A stretch of DNA of 64,000 nucleotides from Sweltsa coloradensis (Eukaryota > Arthropoda > Insecta > Plecoptera > Chloroperlidae), in contig JAMZAV010000627.1 of NCBI GenBank assembly GCA_024449915.1, positions 434,001 to 498,000 of the forward strand, written 5' to 3'. Of the stretch, positions 24,401-35,400 are shown in pieces. Made by a program: the position numbers and the translations under genes. Position 1 is the stretch's first letter. Each line of letters begins with the position of its first letter. The notes beneath the pieces are model-generated. The model searched no databases and was not told the origin of the DNA. It saw nothing but the letters and a program-made list of their open reading frames with translations.

Positions 24401-26358
24401 AGCAACTCTCAACTTCTACAGTTGTATCTGACCATCTGTTTTATTTTCCAGGTAAAAAGAAAAATTATTGGGACAAACTTTTTGCATTTTCTACACAATA
24501 TCATTGTCATTGGATTTGATGATGATTTTTTTTATAGTTGTTGGTATTTATAACCTGATCTTGGAAGGCGAACATAAATCCTTCGGTTTCAGCAAACAAA
24601 TCTCCTTTGTGAATCCATCTAACTGATTTAACAATGTCAATATTTGGCTGCTGGATGCTTTTCGGGTACCTCCCATGAAGTGATCTAGGTGCCCGTTAGA
24701 GCGCCGCAGCCAAGCCGCGGTGCGCTACACACTCTGGCACCTTATACAGCAAGCAGAGGTGGGGTGATTTCGAGGTGTTACCCAGCCGTCATGAAACGTG
24801 ATGTGAACTTGAAAACTATCAAAATCGAGGGGATTTAGGTACCCGACAACACATGCCAAATTTGGTTGGGGTACGAGCATTCCTTCTTGGTGAAAATATG
24901 GCTTGAAACATGCTCAAAATCACTTTAAGGATGTTAGTTACTACTGGCTACTACTACTACTACTACCGGTACTCCTACTACTATCTAATTCGTCAGTTTC
25001 AATTGGCCAGCGATTCTGACCAAACGAGTGGGGCTACAACGTTCATATTTTACATGGACATTAAGGTAATAGTGATGTAATTCCTTTTGAAAGAAAAAGT
25101 TTAAAAAATTGCTGGAAGGCTTCCAAATAGGCCTAAAGGTTTTAAAATAAGCCTTTTCAGGCATACAATCAACAAGTACCGGTAACTTTAGTTACTTGAC
25201 AATAATTGCCTACATTGTTTACAAAAAGCAAGTCTTTGGACCACTTTATTTTTTCATTCTATTGTTAATTGATAATACCATAGCAATTAAATAGACTTTG
25301 ATAAAATTATTATATTTTAACAAATAATTTTGCAATGGAACTTAAAAAAGTAATGAGATCCCACACATAACAAAAACTTGTAAAAATACAGCCAAACCTT
25401 ACACACTCAAAAGAAATGAGATCTAAAAAAAGGGCCAAGCTCGTCTACCCTTCCACATTTGCACATTCTTAATTCATAAACGCACAGTGTCCCGTAACAA
25501 CATCCTTGAAAAGCTTGGCAAAATAGAATTTGCATGACCATTACGTTAAAATTAATTAGAAAAAAAAAGAATTTGGGTGAACTATTACGTTTAAATTAAT
25601 AGTGGCAAATTCTATTTTGCCAAGCTTTTCAAGGATGTTGTTACGGGACACTGTACGTTTATAAATTAAGAATGCGCAAATGTGGAAGGGTAGATGAGCT
25701 TGGCCCTTTTTTTAGATCTCATTTCTTTTGAGTGTTTAAGGTTTGGCTGTATTTTTACAAGTTTTTGTTATGTGTGGTTTAGTATTCCAGACATTTATCT
25801 TCATATTTAAATCTTCTATGTATATTTCTGGATGGAAAGAATCATCATTTAGCCTGAGGGGAGTAATAGTTTTATCTCTGAGTTTAAGTTCTTGGTGATA
25901 ATGGAATGTAGAATTAAGAAAGTATGATCTGAGTTTATGAACTTGTGAATAGCACAACGAACAAATATTTACCAATACTCTTCCACCCTTTCCCCGTGGT
26001 ATATGATATAACCTTTCAGAAGATACTTTTGGGTGGTGAGTTCTGAAGAAGGTAATTTGTATTCTTGTTAAACAATCTAGGTCCATCAAGTCCACAACTG
26101 ACCACTTCACAATACCAAATGAAAAGGTCAAGATTGGTAAAGCCCATGAATTTAATACCTTGATTTTATAGCTTCCTTCAACATTTGTTTTTAGGATAGT
26201 TTTAACTCTATGTTCATACTTTTGTTTAAATACATTTTTAATTCCTTGTGGTTAAGAATAATGTTTTGCCTCATTCCTGTATTTGTATCTTTCTTCGCTA
26301 TTATTTATGTTCGGAATTTCTTGATCAACACCAATTTGGTAATTGTCAGTTATTATTA

Positions 26359-26430
<72 letters not shown>

Positions 26431-29400
26431 GATTCATAGCAATTGTCGTAAAGTTTTAAAATGATAATGATAGGTAGAGCTATGGCACGTTAAGCCGGAG
26501 GTTCTGGGTTCGAACCCCAGTCGGGGCAAACTTTTACGACAATTGCTATGAATCAATAACTATAGTATGTCCTTAAGCGGGCCTATGCTTAAAAACTTTA
26601 TATTCATTATTATTATCATTATTAATGGTACACTTGTGCGTGGACAAGTATTTAAAGTTGTCAATAGTGTGTTTTATGTTAAAGAGAAAAAGTGAAGAGA
26701 AAAAGTAACTTTTCTGAAGTAGAGTTACCGGTACTAGCATGTAGCTTATGGGACTAATCACAATGACTTCACAGTGGATAGTTCAAAGAGTAAAAAGTCT
26801 CCTAACTTGTCGGACACTGCTTGACAAGAGAAACGTGACCTTGAAGAGTTGATAGCCATCCATTGGACTCTCTGTTGCCATTGATTACAACGCCACACCC
26901 ACGCTTTTGTCTTTGCTCAAAAGAGTTACCAGTGTAAAGGTTTCGAACAGTTTCAACTTTCAACCATGGTTCAGGATCTAGGATGGGAGAAGCTGGAGGG
27001 TACGAGAAGGATCGACAGATTAGGGAAAATGTTCAGGGTGACTAGTGTACATGACGGATGGGGGAAGTTGAATAGCCAACTAAGGAGGGCAAACTATGTT
27101 GCCAGAGGGGATCATATGTGGAAGAATGAGAGGGGAGCATGGGCAACAGACGAAGGCAGAAACTCATTCTTGGCTAGAATGGTGGTGGATTGGAATAGAC
27201 TATCAGGGGGAGTAGTAGAGGAGAAGACCGTAAGGGGTTTTAAAATGCAAATGAAGCTGCTGCCGACGGTTAATCCAGAAAGAGGGTGAGTGAGCAGGCA
27301 TGACTAGATCATGCCCATGAAAAGGGATGAGAGATGGGACAAGCTAACGACAAGATGGGCTAAAGGCGGATGGGATAAAGGAGCGGAACAAGATAAAAAA
27401 GGAATGTAGAAGGGAATGAACAAACAATAAAAGGAAGGATGACAAGAAGGAAGGAAGGAGGAATCAAAACCAACCACCAACTAATAGTCAATTGTAGGGG
27501 AAGAAGATAAATACAAAAATACAAATATTCTTACCTCTTCACTTTTTTTCTTTTACTTTTCTAACTTACCAGTGTAAGTCCGCTTTAAAGGAACATAAAA
27601 TCCTTCACACTTTGCACAGACCTTCATTAGGTCATTGTATCGAATCTTACCGAGAAGGTGGGAGGTGGACCACATACAAATAACTCTGCAATGTTCCATT
27701 CAAATCTATTTATCATCTCCCTTCTCCAAACAAATGTGACATTTGTAAAGGTTCAATATATAGACAGTAGACCTGGATTTACAACACAGGTAAAACTTAC
27801 CTTTTAATGCTTCAAACTTCTTGTGAAGCTCTTCTAAGCTCTTTGCACGAGTTCCTTCGCCAAACACTTTAACTGAAACAATTAAGAATTAAAAATTAAT
27901 TCACGGCACGGCTTTCATAGGCCTAGTCACTAAGGCGCCTTTATACGGGTCCGGAATGTGCAAGACCCCAGTTCAAACAACGGTCGGGATAGATTTTGTA
28001 TTTTTGGATTATTTTATTATTTTTGGAAATTAAAGATTATAGGCCTATAGCTCACTTGTCTAAAAACGCCAATCTCGTTGTTAGACGAGTGAGCGAGTCA
28101 TATGTGTTGAGAACCAGGGAACATTCCATTTCCTCCCCCAAGGCTGGATCAAGTCAGTATGGGTCTTTCCTCCCTAGCCTAAATCATAGGCTAGGCTAGA
28201 GTGGTGCATTATGACCTTACAGTTGACACGCCCATATACCAACTAAACTCAAACACTATCTTTTATACCTGATCAATTAACTTCAATGAAAGTGTTCCTG
28301 GGTACCGGTACTCAACTCATGGCTTGCTCACTCGTCAAACAACGACTGGCATTTTTCTAGTGTAGAAGGCACTACACAATACCTATATTTTGATAGACTG
28401 GTACATATTGGTCAGCCGAAGCTTGATGTACACAGTTCTGCAGAGACTGCTACCCACCCACAGACACATCTTTTGTGGTACAAAACAAAGACTTACCTAC
28501 CTATATCAAATTACAATATAGGTATTTGAGACAATGAGTGGATGAGAGTGAAAGAAAATTACAAAAACTCATGCCTACAGCGGGATTTGAACCCGGGATC
28601 TTGTGCATTGGAAGCTGGGACACTGACCACTGAACAGATGAGCATACAACCAACCAAAGGGACAAAATACAATCAACTTTAGGTACCTACGTTACCTACA
28701 TTACCAATAACTAGGAAACGCTCTGTTGAACGCGTTGATAAGCGAGCACGTGCTATAGCTAGACCCACATTGCAATTTATTAAAATTTTAAAATTTGTGA
28801 CGTTCGCTGTCCACGGGGCCATGTTTCCAATATTATTTATTATTGCCAAGGTAGGCCTATTTGAGGAACCTTTAATTTGTGTATAAAATCCACCGCCATC
28901 TAGAGGACCTTGACATCATTTCTTTGGGAAAACGTAACAAATAATACATTGCTTCCTCGATAGTATTTTGATTACTTCTAGGTGGCAGTGCATGGTGCGA
29001 ACCTCGTGCGACTTTTCGTTGCCATGGTAACGTTACTTTTGTTAGGCCTTATAATTTAGTTTCCATCTACACTACTTATCGGATCAAAATAAAATTAACA
29101 TATTTGTGACCGGACGGACATTCTAAATGATTTGGCCACCTCAGATTTTGTCGCCGTTTAGTTTGAAAAAAAAACTTTCGATTAACTTTAATGTAGGCAT
29201 AACTTTTCAACTTTTTGAACGATTTTGCCACAAAACTAATGGCAATCAATCGGGAAACAAAGCTTGCGGATGGTCAAAATTTCAACTCGATCCGAGCCTC
29301 CGTTCGAACGTTATGGCAAGACATACAAACAAACAAAAAAAAAAAAAAAAAACCTTAGGGTGTTTTCGGAAACCTCGGAATCGATCGGATCGGATCCAAC

Positions 29401-32400
29401 CCACTTGACCCTTCTCTGATTAGGGATCACTTAGATCCAACCCGATTACGTGATCCGACGGATTTCTTAAGCTTTTCGAACGCAGATACTTTGAATCGGG
29501 CTGGTTTTCGAACGCCAATTTATGTCGGGATCCGGTCGGGTTAACCAGATCAAGGTTTCCGAAAACACCCAGTGACTGTTTTTTCCTGGCAGAGTCAAAT
29601 GGAAACGCTCGCTTAACCACATTAACACACGTGACGCATACGGGTACATCATGAGGACGCGCGTCCTCCCAGTAGTGCGTCATGCACATTTCAAAGTCTC
29701 CCGCCAGCTTCACGTTCATATTCCCGCTAAAAGCTTGACTGAAGTAGTTCAAGGAGGTTGCCGTTAGATAGCAGCACTAACTAAAGTTGTGTTCTCGTTT
29801 CTTGGAGGGTCACTACAGTAATCTTTTTGATAGCTGGAAGTGTCAACAAGTGTTTCTAAAATGGCTACGCTTTGAGTTAAAAATTACAGAATTAATGATG
29901 TTTCTATCAATAATCTTTTATTAGACTGCAGAGAAAGTGAAGTGAGTGTATCTAGTGGTTCAATGCATGATTATTTTTAAGTGATAGCGAGGAATCGGTG
30001 CTGGACAGTAGTGATATGTCAGGAAGTGGGAGTGAAAGTGATGGTGGGGGTCAGTGGCGTAGCAACATTTCCTGGGCCCCCCCCGCGACTTGCGCGGAAT
30101 AGCTGGGGTCTGGGGCAAAGCCCCAACCGCCGGAGGCATTTACACCGTAGGTGAAAAATTTTTGGGCCCCACATTATGTTTGATGGCCTAAAACGCGAAT
30201 TTCGATGACATCCCTAATACATTTATTTACTGAAACCATTATGTTATATTAATAATATCAACACTAATAATGATAAATGAAAACACCCCAGAAAATACAC
30301 ATTTTTAAACTTGCATACATTTACGTACACACACCAATCAACAAATCTAACGACAAAAACAACAGTGGATGGATTACTTGCATCACTTTCAAATAATAAT
30401 ATAAAAAATAATCACTTACCTACTTATGATAATACTGACTATGTTGATGATGTTGATTAAAATGGGTGTGAAGTCATAGGATCACTTGAAGTGTGAATGA
30501 TATGTCAATGAACTAATAATTGCATGCCATCATCGAAACATCCCTCTGTCAGACAACAGAAGGGTTGTCATGATTTATTAGTGTAATGGACCGTGTTATA
30601 TACTATGTGAAATGAGATTTCTCTGAAAAGGCATTTTGTAAATATCCCCGTTCAAAAGATCTGGAATTGGAATCTTACTATAATATGACCCAGTTCTCTA
30701 TAAAATTAAAAAAAAGATTGACAGAACTGACAGTAGTCATGTCACAGATGATCATGGCCATGTTCAACTAGGGTGATTTGACAAAATTGTGCAAATTGTT
30801 TAGAGGTGTGCATTTTTGAAGTTAATATTTGTAAAATTGATTATCACGGTTCATTCTTTTCTTTTGTCAACTTGAACTAATGCGTATTTTTTTTTTTTTA
30901 CAAAATATGTAATTTTGGGGGTAAGTTTTTGCGAGAGATTTTTTACTTCAAAATTTATTCGAAAGATGAAGGGGCCCTCTGTAGCCTGACAGGGGCCCGA
31001 GGGCCCCTGTCAGGCCAGGGCCCCCCCGCAGTCGCGGGGGCTGCGGGGGCGGTAGCTACGCCACTGGTGGGGGTGTGACAGATTATGGACAAGACAGGCC
31101 TAGGCCTGGACCTAGCCAAAACACGCGGGAAAGTAGCAAATTAGGGCCCCACATCAAGTTCTGCTTTGAAAAATATTTCGAAAGCACGTGCAAATGGTAA
31201 GAACAACAAAATAACAAATTTAAGTTAAAAAGGGGGAGGGGGATGATTTTTGGAGATTTTTGGGATTTCCTGGTGTATGGGGCCATGGAATGTCTTAAAA
31301 TGGGTGTGTTCAAGGGGTTAATTATCTATGAATCACAACAGACCATCTTTTTAACATCTAGGGCATTATTTCTTTTAGGCCCACCTACTTTACCTACTTA
31401 CCTTTAGCATGATGTGTTTTTGTGAGCAACGCTCCATCTGCGTCGCCACCACCAACCTCATCTATAAAGAAAATAAAAAACAAGATCACATAAAAATACA
31501 TTGTGTAGGACACACACATTAATTTGTTCAATCAGCCCAGCCCTACATAGTAGGGTAGGTAGTACGGTTTTACTTTCGATAACCGGTGCAGCCTGGAGGC
31601 TATAAATTAAGTTTATAAGTCGTAGCGCTAGACCATTGTTATTAATATTACGGTAGGCCTACCTATGGTAGTAAACATTTATTGAAGGCTATTGGAAGTA
31701 TAGGCTACTGGTACTACCGTACATACCTACAGTCATTTTCAGTACCGGTATAGGCCTAGTGCAATGTAAAATTAGGTCTACATGGTTGGAAACAACAAGT
31801 CTTATTTTTACTGGGTTACCCGGGGCGACGGTCGTCGCCCGGCAGACAAGCGCATGCGACTGCTTAGGCGACACGAACTCCAGCCCTGGATACAGGTACC
31901 AGAGTTGGGGGGTTTTCTGCTATCTGCACACGCCGCCCCGAAAGAGTTACAATCTTGAAACTCGGTATATGACCTGGTATGTGGTCCATGACATAAAAAA
32001 AAAAAAAAAATCAACCCGATCCGACAACTCGTTCTGTGTTAAAAAAGGTTCTCAACATCGTCAAATTCCTTTCGGCTGGCTGGCTAGTTCTCCGCGGAGA
32101 TTAATTTAGCCTGTAGAGAAAACGGTAAATCTTAGAACTATGAAACTTGGACCACACTTAGATGTACTTCAGACGCAGTGACTTTTGCTTTCAAAACCAA
32201 AATCGGGTAACAGGGACCGGAGAAAATCAAAATTTGGATGATAATCAAAACGCGTAATTACCAAGGCGTGGTAATTTGTACAAACTTGAAATTAAACATG
32301 CTATTAACCATTATAAATATCTTGCATCCAAAACACAAGGGGCTAAATTTGGGGATGACCATGGGCCCAAAAATGACAAAAAACATATCTGAACTTTAAG

Positions 32401-35400
32401 AAATGAATCATTCAAAGAAAACGCTACAACTGAGATGTTTCAAATGTGGAATACATTTTGATGTGCTATGTATACTATGTGCTACAGAACAGCATACCAG
32501 AGAGCACCTACGTAGATGCCCGGTACTTCAAGAAATAAGAGACGCAATGCCAAAAGATATGGAGGAGGCAGAAGGAGAATCCTATCTCTACTGGGAAACA
32601 CGGAAACGCATGATGGCCAAATAGGTCAATTGCTGGCATAAGAAGAAGAAGAAGATTCTTTATCACTTTTGAATATGGAAAGCAAAATTGGGTAACGGGT
32701 ACCTACCGGAGAAAATCAAAATTATCAAAAGTAAGTAGGTAATTCCGTACTCTTATGAATAATACGCTATACTGAGAAAACGGTTCATCTTAGAACTTTG
32801 AAACTTGGGCCACACTCAGATGTACCTCATATAACCAAAACCAGGCAATTGGGACCGGGGAAAATCAAAATCAAAATCAAAACGCGTAATTACTCAAGCG
32901 TAGTAATTTGTACAAGCTTGAAATTAAACATGCTCTTACCATTATAAATATCTAGTGCTTAAAACACAAGGGGTATCTTTGGGGGACCGTGGGCACAAAA
33001 ATGTCAAAAAACAACTTTGAACTTAACAAATTTAATCATTCAAAGTCCATCATTCACACCTTGATAGCAAACGAACAACAAAAAGGATGTAATATCCAAC
33101 CAAATACAAAAATTTGTAAAAAAAAACGGCAGCCAAGCTCTCCTTCAAAAGTCTTCGGCTGTGAATGCTGTGAGATATAGAAGTTGAGCCAAGCTTTTTA
33201 TTCTTTCTCCCTAGCTTCGCTTTGAAAATAAGTAGAGAAGAAGAATTTTTTTTATGATTTCAAGTTTAAAAATTTTACTTTTTTACCACAAAAATCGTTG
33301 GCTTGGCGCTCGTCAACAGGCGAAATGATCTTACTTATTTTCAAAGCGAAACTAGGGAGAAAGAATAAAAAGCTTGACTCAACTTCTATATCTCACAGCA
33401 TTCACAGCCGAAGACTTTTGAAGGAGAACTTGGCTGCCGTTTTTTTTTACAAACTTTTGTATTTGGTTGGATATTGCCTACCCTTGTAGACAATAAACTT
33501 AGTGTGCATGAAAATAATGAATGAACAATGCATGAACATGGATTACAACATAGAACATAAATGGAATTATTAAGCCTATCATCACATGCCTATGATGAAA
33601 ATGTCACCAGCGCCTAGTCACCACTCACCGTAGCCTCTGAGCAAGACATTAGGCAAGTCTGTGCATTTACGACAGCATCACTGACTATGTTGGGGGAGTC
33701 GGGTTGAGGGTTACAAACAGATGGGGGGGGGGGGGGGCAGACCTCACGGTCACCAGAGTATACTGTGATTCAGATAAGGTGGCGGCCGTCAAGGTCAAGC
33801 GAGAGCACGGACGCCAACGTTGACAATTTACACACAACTGGCATTAGGTAGGGCCTACCGTATTTGGTCATGTTATCGTGATATTTTATCACATAAATCA
33901 ACATTTTATAAGCTGTGAATAAAGTAGTTCGTCCCACAGAGTCAGTATTTTAGCGAAATGATGATTTTAAGTAATCACGATTACGAAGTTTTTTTTGCCT
34001 TGTTGGTAATGGTGTGTCCAAAGTTACAGCTGTTTATAATGCCAACCTCGCCAGATGTGATGTCAATGTTTAGGAGCATCAAAATGTCTTGATTTTATTC
34101 GTACATATCATAAATACTTTATTTTTAGTATATATTGGGCAAGGCTTGGCTTTAAAATAGTCGTGTTTTTCTCCGAAAGCAGTTTTAGAGACCGTTATTT
34201 TATTTACTTTTTGCCGATCCTGTGGCCATAGTGCGTGGACGACAGTGCTGCGATCCCTCGGCGACCGCCACCTTATCTGAATCACAGTATAGTTCCAGCA
34301 TGGAGTTATAAATAGTACTGGCGTACTGGAGGCGCAGGTGTGTGGTCGGCGGTGTACAAGTTAGCACTTTATATTGGCAAACATTTTGATTGTTTACTTT
34401 GGTAACCAAGGTAACCTAGGGCCTACCACAGTTCATGGTAGCAAAGTTTAACCTGCTAGTAGTGGTTATTACAATCAAAATGGCGAATAGGCTCAAACAA
34501 ACAAACACTATCGTGGACGTGCAGTTCCATTTGAGCTAGACCTCCTTATCATCCAACTCCATGGTTCCATGGCGCAGCTGACCGGCCCGACCCCTACACG
34601 TGCCCATCACTTAAACATTGCTCGTCTTATCCCGCCAACTCTCCACATCATGTCTCTTGGGCAGCACAGGTGTACCACTTCACTCCTCAAATGGAAGCAG
34701 GAGGGTGGAACGGTTGTGCATGTGGAAGAGTGGTTACGGTAAGGGGAAATAGGGAGGGAGCCCTTCCCCCCAATAAGGGCAGCAAGGGCATGGAATCTCC
34801 GATACGGCAGGGCAGGGCAAGGAAGTTCCAGTGTAACGTGGTAAGAACTTTGGCAAGGAGGGTGTTTAAGGTCCTATGTTTTTTTGGCAAGGACTGCAGA
34901 TATTATAGAGTTTAGTGGGTATTCACGGGAGTTCAGGTTACGTTTGGGAGAGGGCAAGGTTCATCAGGTACCGTAGGCCTAGGGGGCAAGTGGTTGCCTC
35001 CGGGCGGACGGACCTTTTGCGATCGATTTGTGGAGTAGAGAACTTGGTTTTGCTAGGTACCTAGTGCCACCAAGGTCTAGTCTAGGCTAAGAGAATTATG
35101 ACAATCCAAAGAAAGGAAGGATCAACCCAGTGGGGAAGAAACAAATACAATTCGGTACTCTTGTAGTTGGCGGGTCCCAACTTTTTTACACTAACAGAAA
35201 GGATTTCGGGTGCGCTCTTTTCGAAAAATCCTAGGACTAGCGCGGCACACTGTAGCCAGCGGAAAGTTCGGCTAACCTAATGAAAGAAGTTTTGTAACGG
35301 AAAGGATTTCGGGTGCGTATGTTTTGATTGAAATAAAAGTTGGGACCCGCCAACTACAAGAGTGCCTACAATTCAACAATCTGTAAAACATTGAGTAATG

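Noticed and set aside
26210..26464. Poly-Leu/poly-Ile open frames
   Set aside because: They are translations of the (ATT)n microsatellite.
34670..34915. Plus-strand frame of 81 codons in SURF6 intron 1
   Set aside because: No domain was recognised and no exon borders are evident; a decayed retroelement is possible but unsupported.
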